64,000 bases of DNA from an uncultured Lachnospiraceae bacterium (lineage in GTDB: Bacteria; Bacillota; Clostridia; Lachnospirales; Lachnospiraceae): assembly GCA_910577045.1 (NCBI GenBank), contig CAJTLB010000002.1, forward strand, positions 1 through 64,000. Direction: 5' to 3'. The translations under genes and the position numbers were made by a program. The stretch's first letter is position 1; every line of letters begins with the position of its first letter. Below are positions 51,534 through 61,141 of this stretch, one piece after another. Under the pieces are notes generated by a model. The model did no database searches, was not told where the DNA came from, and worked only from the letters and a program-made list of their open reading frames with translations.

Positions 51534-53483
51534 TTAAAGTTTTTGAATTTTTATTAATTCATCTTGTATATTTCCAGATAACACCTCTACCAGCTTTGTG
51601 CTAGCAGAAATTTCTTCTGTTGCTGCTGCAAGTGTATCAACCCTTTCATCTACCTGGAACACAAGAGTAGATAAATTTTCTGCCTGCTGCCTTAAATCTT
51701 CCATAAATTGTTTTACTTTTGCAGAAGTATCATTGGAATCTTTTGCTGCGTTCCGGCTGGAATCTGACAAGTTTTTAATTTCACCAGCTACTACTGCGAA
51801 ACCTTTCCCTGCTTCTCCTGCCCTTGCCGCCTCGATAGAAGCATTTAAAGATAATAATTCCGTTTGGGAAGCAATATCAAAGATAGAATTATTATTTACC
51901 TCTATACTACTTAAAAGTTCTTGGATATGCCCAAATGCCTCTGCCATCCGCCGGCTATAATCATTGATATTCTGCATACTAAGTGCAATCTGTGTACTCT
52001 CTTCTGCATTTCCTTCATTCCCCTTACTAACCCCTGAAAGAGAATGTTGCATTTCTGCAAAACTTTCTGTTATGCCATCAATAACCTGCCTTACCATTTC
52101 GGCACGACGGATCCTGTCCTCTGTTTGTACTTTCACTTGTTCACTTAATTCTTTTACTTGTTCCATTTCTTGCGTTGCTAAATCTTTTGCATAATGGACA
52201 CAATTCTCCATATAATTAATACCATTATGTATCGCATTTGCCATTGTGGCACAATCCTTATACCCACAGGCAGAACAGTCAATATTTTGTTTTAATGCTG
52301 TTGTTTTCCCCATATCTTCAAAAATACCCTTCAGTTCAACGGCGGATGCTGGCTTCATATGGATTATATTAGACTTGTCCGTATAATGGCGGATAAAATC
52401 TTCTAATTTTAAATTCCTAAACTGGGCATTTAAACCAGCAAGCCTTCTTTTTGGCGTAAGTTTCTTTCCCCATGCCCCTCTGCTCTTTATACTATTCTCC
52501 CGGATTTTCTGGATCGCCATTAGGGTGTCGTCTCCCCTGCTTTTTTCTGTTTCTATCCCTGTCCCATATAAACAGCCCTGGGAACAATTTAACGCATCTA
52601 CCATAAATGGAAGGTCTTTCCCCATTTTTACCCGTTCCATATACTCGTGTAAATATTCATACATATGCCTTTCGCCTTCTGCCTGTCGGACAAAAACCTT
52701 ATCTCCCAAAAACCAGTAAATATTCTCCTTTAACCCACCCGGAGTTGGATAAATAGAACCAAGCCCATATTCTATTTCATCCTTTGCCATTGTCCCCCCT
52801 GTAAGCCTGTGTTCTTTTATATAGTCAATTAAATGTTTAAATGTCACATTATAAGAAACATATCCTCCACAGTTTTTATCCTCTATTTCATTCTTTTTTG
52901 CTATACATGGGCTAAGAAAGGCAAGCTTATCTGTAAGCCCCATATATTTCTTTACATAAATGGCCCCGCACATTAAAGGGCTGTGGACTGGCATAAGCTT
53001 TGGCAAGAGTTCTGGAATATTCCTCTCAATATAATTTACTACGGCTGGGCATGGCTGGGAAATCCCGCCAAGAAATTTATGATTAGAAATATAGTTTAAA
53101 TATGCCCATGTTGTAATGTCTGCCCCAAAAGATACGCTAATAATCCGATGTACTCCCGCCGCCTTTAATATTCCAAGATAGTTCTGATACTCTGTCGGAT
53201 AATTTGCCATAAATGCTGGTGCTATTAATAGAGAAATCTTTACCCCTTTTTTCAAATCTTGGAAAAACTGCTCTGTATCATCCCGATATGATCTTGCCTC
53301 ATGCTTACAAGCATCAAAACATGCCCCACAAGAAATACAAGCATCCCCCTCTACTTCAATCCTACTGCTCCCATCCGCAAGTTTTACTGCATAATTAGCT
53401 GAAGGAACTGGACAGACTGAAATACATTTGTTACATACAATACATTTTTCATTTGTGTAGACTAACCCTGTGTTTTTCCCCAT
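51534..53483 (-). CDS. Sensory [FeFe]-hydrogenase fused to a methyl-accepting signalling domain
   Basis: 649 aa soluble protein. Two [4Fe-4S] ferredoxin motifs (C14/C17/C20/C24 and C49/C52/C55/C59) are followed by a [FeFe]-hydrogenase large domain with H-cluster motifs QPCPAVVN (L1), [10 protein letters not shown] (L2) and [10 protein letters not shown] (L3). A further Fe-S motif ([16 protein letters not shown]) follows, and from about 450 an MCP-type coiled-coil hairpin with [26 protein letters not shown]. In L1 the proton-relay Cys of TSCCP is replaced by Pro, as in putative sensory hydrogenases. It probably senses H2 or redox state and signals through CheA-like or other partners. No membrane helix. 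Promoter at 53570-53542. Confidence 0.9.
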   Translation of the reverse strand: MGKNTGLVYTNEKCIVCNKCISVCPVPSANYAVKLADGSSRIEVEGDACISCGACFDACKHEARSYRDDTEQFFQDLKKGVKISLLIAPAFMANYPTEYQNYLGILKAAGVHRIISVSFGADITTWAYLNYISNHKFLGGISQPCPAVVNYIERNIPELLPKLMPVHSPLMCGAIYVKKYMGLTDKLAFLSPCIAKKNEIEDKNCGGYVSYNVTFKHLIDYIKEHRLTGGTMAKDEIEYGLGSIYPTPGGLKENIYWFLGDKVFVRQAEGERHMYEYLHEYMERVKMGKDLPFMVDALNCSQGCLYGTGIETEKSRGDDTLMAIQKIRENSIKSRGAWGKKLTPKRRLAGLNAQFRNLKLEDFIRHYTDKSNIIHMKPASAVELKGIFEDMGKTTALKQNIDCSACGYKDCATMANAIHNGINYMENCVHYAKDLATQEMEQVKELSEQVKVQTEDRIRRAEMVRQVIDGITESFAEMQHSLSGVSKGNEGNAEESTQIALSMQNINDYSRRMAEAFGHIQELLSSIEVNNNSIFDIASQTELLSLNASIEAARAGEAGKGFAVVAGEIKNLSDSSRNAAKDSNDTSAKVKQFMEDLRQQAENLSTLVFQVDERVDTLAAATEEISASTKLVEVLSGNIQDELIKIQKL

Positions 53484-53541
53484 TTTCCGTACTCCTGCCT
53501 TCCTTTTTACTCGTTAATACGATTCCATTCTTATCTCTTAT

Positions 53542-53570
53542 ATTATATACATTTTTCCTTGTAACAGCAA
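53542..53570 (-). promoter_or_regulatory. Promoter of the sensory hydrogenase gene
   Basis: Minus-strand TTGCTG (53570-53565), 17-bp spacer, TATAAT (53547-53542). Confidence 0.7.
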
Positions 53571-53604
53571 CCTATTTCCATAAAATGCAGAAAACATATC
53601 TTTC

Positions 53605-53633
53605 TTGTCATCCTTCCCCTTCTTTGTTATACT
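53605..53633 (+). promoter_or_regulatory. Promoter of the ABC importer operon
   Basis: TTGTCA (53605-53610), 17-bp spacer, TATACT (53628-53633), 44 bp before the start codon. The leader is too short for a TPP riboswitch. Confidence 0.8.
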
Positions 53634-53676
53634 CTATATAAAGTTTTTTATTGGCTTAGGAAAGGAGTTATTCATT

Positions 53677-54648
53677 ATGAACCGCAAACTTTTATCTTTT
53701 CTAGTAATATCTTGTATAGCACTTTCTCTTTTTACAGGTTGTGCTTTTAAAGAACCTCAAAAACAAACTATCCATATTGGCTGTATGAAAGGCCCTACGG
53801 CAATTGGCATGATCCATCTTTTATCAGCATCTGATGCTGGAAATTCCCTCCATGCCTACGATTATACGATTGCCGGCGCTGCTGACGAATTAAGCGCCGC
53901 TTTAATAAAAGGAGAATTGGATATTGCCTCTGTGCCTTGTAACCTTGCCAGCATCCTTTACCATAAAACAGAAGGGGAAATTGTTACCGTTGCTATTAAT
54001 ACCCTAGGTGTGCTTTATTTAGTTGAAAGTGGTGATTCTATACAAACTGTATCTGATTTAAAAGGAAAAACGATTTATTCTACAGGGCAAGGCACCACTC
54101 CTGAATATACGCTCCGATATTTATTAAGCTGTGCCAATTTAAACCCAGATACCGATGTTACTATCGAATATAAATCGGAAGCTGCCGAAGTAGTTGCCAC
54201 CCTAGCGCAAAACCCTAATGCTGTCGCTATGCTTCCCCAGCCTTATGTTATGGTTGCCTTACAAAATAACCAAAACCTCCGTATTGCACTAGATATTACA
54301 ACGGAATGGGAATCTCTTGCAGGGACTACCATAGTTACAGGTGTTATTGTAGCAAGAAAATCTTTTTTAGAAGAAAACCAAGGCGTATACCAAGATTTTC
54401 TAAAAGAATATGAAGCATCTGCCAATTATGCAAACACAAACATAGATGACACAGCTGATCTATTGGAACAATATGATATATTTAAGTCTGCTATTGCTAA
54501 AAAAGCAATCCCTTATTGTAATGTAGTTTATCTTACAGGGGATACAATGAAAGACAATGTTATGGCTTACCTGCAAGTACTTTATAATCAAAATCCAGCC
54601 TCTATTGGTGGTAGCCTTCAGGAGGGAATGTTCTACCTTGAAAACTAG
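53677..54648 (+). CDS. ABC importer substrate-binding lipoprotein (SsuA/NMT1-like)
   Basis: 323 aa. Lipoprotein signal peptide ending in the lipobox LFTGC, then a periplasmic-binding fold of the NMT1/SsuA type: GPTAIGMIHLL near the start, ELDIASVPCNLASILYHK, LKGKTIYSTGQGTTPEYTLRYLL. This family binds sulfonates, nitrate, riboflavin or thiamine precursors; nothing here fixes the ligand. The ATG at 53677 has AAAGGAG upstream. It is first of three genes (binding protein, permease, ATPase), with the next gene overlapping it. Confidence 0.9.
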   Translation: MNRKLLSFLVISCIALSLFTGCAFKEPQKQTIHIGCMKGPTAIGMIHLLSASDAGNSLHAYDYTIAGAADELSAALIKGELDIASVPCNLASILYHKTEGEIVTVAINTLGVLYLVESGDSIQTVSDLKGKTIYSTGQGTTPEYTLRYLLSCANLNPDTDVTIEYKSEAAEVVATLAQNPNAVAMLPQPYVMVALQNNQNLRIALDITTEWESLAGTTIVTGVIVARKSFLEENQGVYQDFLKEYEASANYANTNIDDTADLLEQYDIFKSAIAKKAIPYCNVVYLTGDTMKDNVMAYLQVLYNQNPASIGGSLQEGMFYLEN

Positions 54649-55396
54649 AAAAGATATTCCACTTTATTTTTTATCTATCTTATTTTGGTTAGTTTTATGG
54701 CAGCTAGCTGCCATAAAACTAGATAAGGAACTTTTTCTTCCCACACCCTTCCAAGTAATCCTTGTTTTCTGGAAAACCCTTCTTTTTTCTAAAAAATTTT
54801 GGGCAAGTGTAATATCTTCTTTTTTCCATATAGGCATAGGCTTTATTTTGGGTTTTACTATTGGGGTTTTCCTTGCTGCCTGTTCTTATCTTTATAAGCC
54901 TATCCATATATTACTCTGGTTCCCCATTAAAATTATAAAGGCGGTGCCTGTTGCCTCGTTTGTAATTTTGTCACTTTTATGGATGAAATCCTCAAGCCTA
55001 GCTATTTTTATCCCATTTTTAATGGTCCTGCCTATCCTTTACCTCCATACTTTAATGGCATTAGAGCAGACTGACCCAAAATTAATTGAGATGGCAAAAC
55101 TATTCCACGTTTCTATTAAAAACCAAGTTCTTTTTCTTTACCTGCCACAAATACTGCCCTCTATCCTTTCTGCATGTTCCCTTGCCGCAGGAATGGCATG
55201 GAAATCTGGCATTGCGGCTGAAATTATTGGGCTTTCTAAACATTCGATTGGCAACCAGATTTATCAGGCAAAAATTTACCTAGTAACCCCTGAATTATTT
55301 GCATGGAGTTTTGTGGTTATACTTTTTAGTATTGGTTGGGAACAACTTTTCTACCAGATTGGCAAAATACTTCTAAAAGAAAGAAAGGAAAAATAA
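54638..55396 (+). CDS. ABC importer permease (SsuC/TauC-like)
   Basis: 252 aa with six helices. The BPD-transport signature is ASVISSFFHIGIGFILGFTIG with the EAA-like loop LHTLMALEQTDPKLIEMAKLFHVS and the AGMAWKSGIAAEIIG segment. No ATG fits. The TTG at 54638 lies 11 nt after GGAGGG and overlaps the binding-protein stop by 11 bp, so translation is coupled. The longer open frame to 54557 would run deep into the upstream gene. Confidence 0.87.
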   Translation: MKTRKDIPLYFLSILFWLVLWQLAAIKLDKELFLPTPFQVILVFWKTLLFSKKFWASVISSFFHIGIGFILGFTIGVFLAACSYLYKPIHILLWFPIKIIKAVPVASFVILSLLWMKSSSLAIFIPFLMVLPILYLHTLMALEQTDPKLIEMAKLFHVSIKNQVLFLYLPQILPSILSACSLAAGMAWKSGIAAEIIGLSKHSIGNQIYQAKIYLVTPELFAWSFVVILFSIGWEQLFYQIGKILLKERKEK

Positions 55397-55397
55397 C

Positions 55398-55985
55398 ATG
55401 TGCCATATAAAAATCCAAAACCTATCTTTTTCCTACCAAACCCAAAAACCTATTTTAACACATTTTTCTGCTTCTATTGAAATTGGATCAAAAACTGCTA
55501 TTACAGCTCCCTCTGGATATGGAAAAACCACATTACTCCTTCTTTTGGCAGGGCTATTAAAACCCCAAGAAGGGACGATTCTCTTTCCTTCTTCTTGTAA
55601 AAAAGTATCTATGGTATTTCAAGAAAACCGCCTTCTTCCTTCCATTAATATTGTAAAAAATATAAAACTTGTCAATCCTAAGTTATCAGATAATGCTATC
55701 CTGTCCTTACTAAAAAAAGCAGGGCTTTCCTTTTATGCCTTAAGGAAACCTGCTTATTTAAGTGGTGGTGAACAAAGGCGTATTGCTATTATCCGGGCAT
55801 TGGCAGCCGATTATGATTTATTGCTTTTAGACGAGCCATTTACTGGTTTAGATATCGATACAAAAAAACAAATGATAGATTTTATAACAGAACAAACCAC
55901 TAATAAAACGGTAATACTAGTATCACATAACCCAGAAGATTTTATTGGGTATAAAATAATCCCAATCTTTCCCCCTAACCTTTGA
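55398..55985 (+). CDS. ABC importer ATP-binding subunit
   Basis: 195 aa, compact. Walker A is APSGYGKTTL, the Q-loop VFQENRLLPS, the signature YLSGGEQRR, Walker B LLLLDEPFTG and the switch His VSHN. It is shorter than the usual 240-260 aa SsuB/TauB subunit, chiefly after the switch region. It begins one base after the permease stop. The three genes form a complete importer of the nitrate/sulfonate/thiamine-precursor class. Confidence 0.92.
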   Translation: MCHIKIQNLSFSYQTQKPILTHFSASIEIGSKTAITAPSGYGKTTLLLLLAGLLKPQEGTILFPSSCKKVSMVFQENRLLPSINIVKNIKLVNPKLSDNAILSLLKKAGLSFYALRKPAYLSGGEQRRIAIIRALAADYDLLLLDEPFTGLDIDTKKQMIDFITEQTTNKTVILVSHNPEDFIGYKIIPIFPPNL

Positions 55986-56020
55986 CTATATCGCAGGTTG
56001 TAAACTTAAAAAATATATTA

Positions 56021-57511
56021 TTATACTTCTTGGTAAGTTTTTAAGAACACTTCTTGTTTTACTAAATAAATATCTTTTTCATCTTCATATGCAAAACAAA
56101 TATAATCATCTGAATTCCCATACATATATTTCTCGTAGTTCCACTTAGAAAATACTTTTGTCGGGTTTTCCAAATGTTTTGCATAAATAAAAGCATTGTC
56201 TACACAGACACATTGTTTTGCAAAAGGAAGTAAATCATAAATTTTATGATTATTTAATTTTCTTACAGAAGGCGGATATTCAAATACTCTGCAAAATGGT
56301 TTTTCTTCTGGTTTATATTTCTTTTGAAAAATTTTCTTCTCTATAGGGTATACTTCCCCATAATATCCTATCATTAAATAAATTTCCTCTGAAACAGTAA
56401 CAACGACATCTCCTTCAAATGTCCGTATCCGGCACTCTGTACCTTTTGGGAACATATCTGTTGTCTTTACATACCCATATACATATGGCAGCTTTTTATA
56501 TAGTTTAAAACCTGACTTATCCTTTATGCCATCTTTTGCATATACAACACTATAACTATCATAGTACTGATCCACCCTACTAAAAAAATATGTTTCAATA
56601 CTTAAATCATCATATAATTGCTCAAATTTACTACTGTGGATAAAACCGCCTGCTTTATCAATATGGCCCCCGCCATTCCCAACTTTATCCGTTAAAAATT
56701 CTGCCAAATCATTCGCTGCTACATCTGGCACACAGCTTCTTACTGATAATTTATACCCATTCTGGCAATCATTAAAAATAATACATACATCAATACAATC
56801 TACCTGTAGCACAAAATCCCCAATAATGCCTAGAATATTGGGATCACAAGGTTTTGAACGGATAATGGAAACCCTTTTCTTGCTGTCATAATTATGCCGG
56901 ATCATTGCTATCCCTGCTGTTTCCATTTCCTGTAAAGTAAAATTTGCATGTGTAAGCTTTGTAATTAGCGTTTTATCAATCTGCAATAAATCCACCATAT
57001 CCCATTCCAAAGGATGGCGGATTTCAGATAATTCATTACTATCCATATATAAGCCATAATATAAAGCTGTTGCTATGCTTTTATCACTATTCACATCAAA
57101 CCCCTCTGCTTTTAGCATATCATAACATACCGTGGAACAGCTTACTAAATTACTGCGTATTTCAACCATTCCATCAGAACATCTTCCTGTATTATGATGA
57201 TCAATCATTGCAATATGCTCCGCTTCAAATGGTTGGACATTTCCCTCCCCATACTGGCAATCCACGGTTAATAAAAGTTCTGGTTTTTCCAAACTTACCA
57301 CATATTCAACAGGGATTTCTAATTCCTTTATAAAAAGGAGCATATTACTTTTCTTTATTCGAAATGGCCCCCCATATACCAAACGGACTTGTTTCCCTTT
57401 AAACTTAAAATATTTATATAAAGCATAGCCAGAACCTACTGCGTCTGCATCTGGGTTATCATGTAGCTGAACCACTATTGTATGAAACTTTTCCAATGTA
57501 CATAATCTCAT
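56021..57511 (-). CDS. DHH/DHHA1 phosphoesterase with additional C-terminal domain
   Basis: 496 aa. The NrnA/GdpP-like DHH domain has DNPDADAVGSGYAL, the metal site LLTVDCQYG, and the eponymous IDHHNTG; the DHHA1 domain has GNGGGHIDKAGG at about residue 315. Members cleave nanoRNA, pAp or cyclic dinucleotides and their linear products. A further domain of about 170 residues (KLPYVYGYVKTTDMFPKG to the end) is not part of NrnA, and I do not recognise it. The ATG at 57511 has AGGAGAG upstream and lies 34 bp after the TIR gene stop, in the same operon. Confidence 0.88.
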   Translation of the reverse strand: MRLCTLEKFHTIVVQLHDNPDADAVGSGYALYKYFKFKGKQVRLVYGGPFRIKKSNMLLFIKELEIPVEYVVSLEKPELLLTVDCQYGEGNVQPFEAEHIAMIDHHNTGRCSDGMVEIRSNLVSCSTVCYDMLKAEGFDVNSDKSIATALYYGLYMDSNELSEIRHPLEWDMVDLLQIDKTLITKLTHANFTLQEMETAGIAMIRHNYDSKKRVSIIRSKPCDPNILGIIGDFVLQVDCIDVCIIFNDCQNGYKLSVRSCVPDVAANDLAEFLTDKVGNGGGHIDKAGGFIHSSKFEQLYDDLSIETYFFSRVDQYYDSYSVVYAKDGIKDKSGFKLYKKLPYVYGYVKTTDMFPKGTECRIRTFEGDVVVTVSEEIYLMIGYYGEVYPIEKKIFQKKYKPEEKPFCRVFEYPPSVRKLNNHKIYDLLPFAKQCVCVDNAFIYAKHLENPTKVFSKWNYEKYMYGNSDDYICFAYEDEKDIYLVKQEVFLKTYQEV

Positions 57512-57545
57512 CCCGGACTCTCCTAAACTATTTTCCTTTTTTATC

Positions 57546-58862
57546 CTACTTTTTTCCTTCTGCAATACAATCTGCCCGCAAATCAACTGTAATTGCTGGC
57601 CGAATCCCAAAACCTTCTACCCCTGCTGCATTTGTAAATAATGTTTCCTCTGCATAACCATTATTCACTAAATAACACTTACTTACTGACCCTTCTTCTG
57701 GCTCCCTTAACCACCAAAAATATGCCTCTACCCCTAAATCCAAAGAATACGATTCATACCACTTTGTTTTATCTTGCTCTACTGCCTTTGCAGTTGGAAT
57801 TGCCAATAAATTTATGCCGGCTTCTGAAAACCATGTTAGCTCTTCTTTAGAAAGTAAATATACCTTGTCCATTGTAATATTCGTGCCCTCTGACAATACA
57901 TTGCCTTTTGTCTCTATTTGCACCTCTTTAATTGCACTCTTTTCTTCTTCTGTAAAACCATATAAAAATCCAGGTTCTGTATTATAGCCATTCTTTAATT
58001 CTGACATAGCAGTAACAGAAGGCTCTTGCCCTTTATATTGCACCACTTCTTTATCAGAATTTAACCATTGCCTAATATTAGACTGCCCCCAATCACTATT
58101 CCCTTTTAACCTTACTTGAAGTTCTAAATCTGCTTCTGCATCTGCTGCTTTTGCCCAGTAACTAATCCCTCTGTCATAATTATACTTGCCACTTTCTGCT
58201 GCATCAAAAGCCTTCATTGTAAGGATATTTTCAGAAACCAATACCGCTTCTGTCCCATTTTTTTCTACTTTAAGCACACGCCATTGTATTTCTTCTTGGT
58301 TATATTCCCCAAATACAATTGTATCCCCAACCTTTATATCTGGTATATCCATTGGCTGTGCCATATATAACCTAAATACCATTATCATTAAAATACAGAA
58401 TATGGTTAAACTCCCAATCAAACCAAAGAATGGCTTCTTTTTTCCCTCTTGCTTTTTTACCCCTTGTTTTCGTTGTGCATCGCCAAAGCTTCCTACTGCC
58501 TCTATAATTCCTTGGTATCCAATGTCGTTCTCTGAATTCATCCATTGATGTGCCATTAAAAAATATTCCATTGATTTTGTTAAAACAACCTCTTCCAATT
58601 TATAAATTATAATTGGGATCGATTTACTAACTGCCCGTTCCACCTCTCTTAACACATGGGGAGAATGGTTTGATTGATCGGAAAGTAATACAATCATACT
58701 ATCTGAGCGATCAATTCCATTTATAATTTCCTCTGCATATTCATGGCCTGGACGAATATCCCTTGGAGCTAAAAAACACTGATGCCCTTCTTTCTCTAAT
58801 GCTGCACACAATTCTAATGCTACTTTAGCATTAAAAGAAGAATGAGAAATAAAAATATACAT
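57546..58862 (-). CDS. TIR-domain protein with membrane helix and outside DUF6273-like domain
   Basis: 438 aa. Residues 1-120 are a TIR domain of the bacterial TIR_2 type (MYIFISHSSFNAKVALELC, FLAPRDIRPGHEYAEEI, SDQSNHSPHVLREVERA), where E73 corresponds to the NADase catalytic glutamate. A basic linker and one helix (GLIGSLTIFCILMIMVF) lead to an outside domain of about 250 residues with IVFGEYNQEEIQWRVLKVEKNGTEAVLVSE and FGIRPAITVDL, typical of DUF6273. So the TIR domain would be cytoplasmic and the other half would sense something outside. Promoter at 58938-58910. Operon with a DHH phosphoesterase. Confidence 0.87.
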   Translation of the reverse strand: MYIFISHSSFNAKVALELCAALEKEGHQCFLAPRDIRPGHEYAEEIINGIDRSDSMIVLLSDQSNHSPHVLREVERAVSKSIPIIIYKLEEVVLTKSMEYFLMAHQWMNSENDIGYQGIIEAVGSFGDAQRKQGVKKQEGKKKPFFGLIGSLTIFCILMIMVFRLYMAQPMDIPDIKVGDTIVFGEYNQEEIQWRVLKVEKNGTEAVLVSENILTMKAFDAAESGKYNYDRGISYWAKAADAEADLELQVRLKGNSDWGQSNIRQWLNSDKEVVQYKGQEPSVTAMSELKNGYNTEPGFLYGFTEEEKSAIKEVQIETKGNVLSEGTNITMDKVYLLSKEELTWFSEAGINLLAIPTAKAVEQDKTKWYESYSLDLGVEAYFWWLREPEEGSVSKCYLVNNGYAEETLFTNAAGVEGFGIRPAITVDLRADCIAEGKK

Positions 58863-58875
58863 ATAACTCCCTTCG

Positions 58876-58893
58876 CCTTATGTAATCATAAGG
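58876..58893 (-). promoter_or_regulatory. Hairpin in the 5' leader of the TIR gene
   Basis: CCTTATG-ATTA-CATAAGG, between the promoter and the start codon. It could be an operator or a leader hairpin just ahead of the GAAGGGAG ribosome-binding site. Confidence 0.45.
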
Positions 58894-58909
58894 ATATTTT
58901 TTCTCTCTC

Positions 58910-58938
58910 ATTTTACTATAAACTCCCCAATATTACAA
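58910..58938 (-). promoter_or_regulatory. Promoter of the TIR-DHH operon
   Basis: Minus-strand TTGTAA (58938-58933), 17-bp spacer, TAAAAT (58915-58910). Confidence 0.7.
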
Positions 58939-58940
58939 TA

Positions 58941-59537
58941 CTATCCCTTTTGTTCCCTTGCCCTGCGGTAAAATGTTGACAATGGCATTTCACACTGCTC
59001 TGCTGCCTCTTTTCCAGATATTTCATTTGCTGTCCATTTTCTATATGCCTCTTTAAAATTATTAGGCAAAGGTTTCTGTGGCCTCCCAAACTGGGTCCCC
59101 CTTACTTTTGCAGCTTCGATTCCTTCCTTCTGCCTTTCCCTAATATTTTTCCGTTCATTTTCTGCCACAAAAGATAATACCTGCAATACTGTATCGCTTA
59201 AAAAAGTCCCCATTAAATCCTTTCCCCGCCTAGTATCTAAAAGGGGCATATCTAATACTACAATATCTACTTTCTTTTCCTTTGTTAAAACCCGCCACTG
59301 TTCTAAGATTTCCCCATAATCTCTTCCAAGCCTGTCAATGCTTTTTACATATAGTAAATCATCTGGTTTTAATTTTTTTACTAACTGCCTATACTTAGGG
59401 CGGTTAAAGCTTTTTCCAGATTGTTTATCTATATAAATATTTTCTTCTGCCACCCCAAGTTCATTCATAGCAATTAACTGCCTGTCTTCATTTTGTTCTT
59501 GTGTACTTACCCTGACATAAGCATATATATTTCCCAT
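58941..59537 (-). CDS. Serine site-specific recombinase (resolvase/invertase family)
   Basis: 198 aa. The catalytic domain begins IYAYVRVSTQEQNEDRQL with the nucleophile Ser in RVST. SIDRLGRDYGEIL and the long helix region ENERKNIRERQKEGI follow. The C-terminal DNA-binding part is a short helix-turn-helix (ISGKEAAEQCEMPLSTFYRRA). Size matches Tn3-type resolvases and invertases. No transposase, res site or obvious inverted crossover sites are visible nearby. GGAGG lies 6 nt before the ATG at 59537. It is between the TIR operon and a MATE exporter in the same direction. Confidence 0.92.
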   Translation of the reverse strand: MGNIYAYVRVSTQEQNEDRQLIAMNELGVAEENIYIDKQSGKSFNRPKYRQLVKKLKPDDLLYVKSIDRLGRDYGEILEQWRVLTKEKKVDIVVLDMPLLDTRRGKDLMGTFLSDTVLQVLSFVAENERKNIRERQKEGIEAAKVRGTQFGRPQKPLPNNFKEAYRKWTANEISGKEAAEQCEMPLSTFYRRAREQKG

Positions 59538-59576
59538 TCTATTCCTCCGCCTAATAAAATACCTCTTACACAACCT

Positions 59577-60926
59577 TTATCCTGCAAGCTGACGGATTTC
59601 TTTCCATTTCTTTGTATGGAAATAGGCAAGCATAGCAAACATGCCAAAAATAAAGCTAATAGGATAACATGCCATAATATAAGTACCATCTATTATTTGG
59701 GCGATTAAATATGCACTTGGGATACGCACTGCCCACAACATTAAAATATTTACTACTGTTGGGTATTTTACTTCCCCAATCCCATTTACAAAATTAATAA
59801 TACAATTAAATACTGCATAAGTCCAAGTAAATGGCAGGACTACCCTAATATAACGGACGGCAATAGAAAGAGTTTGTGCATCCTTTGTAAAAAACTGGAG
59901 CACAAATGGGCAAAATATGGTTAATACTATACCTGCTGTAGCAGTAATTAAACCAGAATAAAATGGAATCTGGCGCGCCCCCTTCTTTAGCCTATGGTAA
60001 TTTTGTGCACCAATATTCTGCCCCGAAAAAGTAGCAGCAGCGGAGGAAAATGAAGTAATTGCAACATTGGCAATACTCATTACCCTAGATGCTACAGAAC
60101 AGCCTGCAATAAAAATAGAACCCTGCATATTAATAAACGCCTGCAAAAAGATATGCCCCACTGAATAAATAGAATTATTTAACCCAAGTGGCAAGCCAAT
60201 CCGTATAATATCTGCAAGAAGCCTTTTATTTATACGCCTAGGAAAAAATGTAAAGGATAATTTCGGATATTTTTTCTTAATATACCAGATACTGCAGACC
60301 CACGAAATATAAATAGCCATAATTGTGGCTGCTGCTGCGCCTGCCACATCCAATTTTAACCAAGCCACAAAAAGCAAATCTAAAATAATATTTACGCCAC
60401 AGGCTATTACAAGGAATAGCAAAGAAGCCTGGCTGTCCCCCATGCCCCGTAAAATCCCAGCATTTAGATTATACCCCATATTGCCCAATGTACCAAGAAA
60501 GATAATGCCCAAATAAGAAATACAATATCCCCACGCGTCATCTGGAACCTGCATAATTTTCAAAATAAAAGGGCTAACCAACGGCCCTAATATAGTAATA
60601 GGAATGGCACATAAATAAAGAAATGCAGTAGCTGTAGATACCATTTCCTTTAGTGTATCCCAATTTCCCTTCCCTATATACTGCGATACCAGAATAGAAA
60701 CCCCTGAGCCTAACCCTAAAAAGATACAAAGTAAAAGTTCTACAGGCTGCGAGCTTGTCCCTACTGCCGCAAGAGAAACTGTACCACAGAAATTACCAAT
60801 TACCAGTGTATCGACCGTATTATATAATTGTTGTAAAATATTCCCTGCACAAATAGGCAGGGCAAACAACACAACAAGCCGCATAATCGATCCGCTTGTC
60901 ATATCAATTTTCCTTATTCTATTCAT
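59577..60926 (-). CDS. MATE-family multidrug/sodium antiporter
   Basis: 449 aa with twelve predicted helices. The N-terminal MATE signature LFALPICAGNILQQLYNTVDTLVIGNFCG is followed by the matching half-repeat in the second bundle (IRIGLPLGLNNSIYSVGHIFLQAFIN). It belongs to the NorM/DinF superfamily, close to the clostridial group that exports drugs or metabolites with Na+ or H+. Substrate unknown. It precedes the recombinase gene by 39 bp. Confidence 0.93.
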   Translation of the reverse strand: MNRIRKIDMTSGSIMRLVVLFALPICAGNILQQLYNTVDTLVIGNFCGTVSLAAVGTSSQPVELLLCIFLGLGSGVSILVSQYIGKGNWDTLKEMVSTATAFLYLCAIPITILGPLVSPFILKIMQVPDDAWGYCISYLGIIFLGTLGNMGYNLNAGILRGMGDSQASLLFLVIACGVNIILDLLFVAWLKLDVAGAAAATIMAIYISWVCSIWYIKKKYPKLSFTFFPRRINKRLLADIIRIGLPLGLNNSIYSVGHIFLQAFINMQGSIFIAGCSVASRVMSIANVAITSFSSAAATFSGQNIGAQNYHRLKKGARQIPFYSGLITATAGIVLTIFCPFVLQFFTKDAQTLSIAVRYIRVVLPFTWTYAVFNCIINFVNGIGEVKYPTVVNILMLWAVRIPSAYLIAQIIDGTYIMACYPISFIFGMFAMLAYFHTKKWKEIRQLAG

Positions 60927-61071
60927 ACCCAGAACTCCTTTGTTATAATTTTCCTTCCTTTACTATACACTTTTTTCCGACATCATACAACTACAATATG
61001 TATTTTTCTGCACTACAATGTGTAATATAGTACTCCTAAATTCCTATGGCTTATTCCCTACATATAAAAAA

Positions 61072-61111
61072 ACCTGTGGTTTATTGGATAAACTTTCCAT
61101 AAACCACAGGT
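61072..61111 (-). terminator. Terminator after the membrane-helix-repeat protein
   Basis: Perfect 12-bp stem ACCTGTGGTTTA / TAAACCACAGGT with a 16-nt loop, followed on the minus strand by TTTTTTTATAT. Confidence 0.88.
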
Positions 61112-61141
61112 ATCTTTTGTTCTTCTATGTATTTCTTCTTT

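Noticed and set aside
53634..53676. TPP riboswitch ahead of the NMT1-like importer
   Set aside because: The leader is only about 40 nt and lacks the thi-box, so thiamine regulation cannot be claimed.
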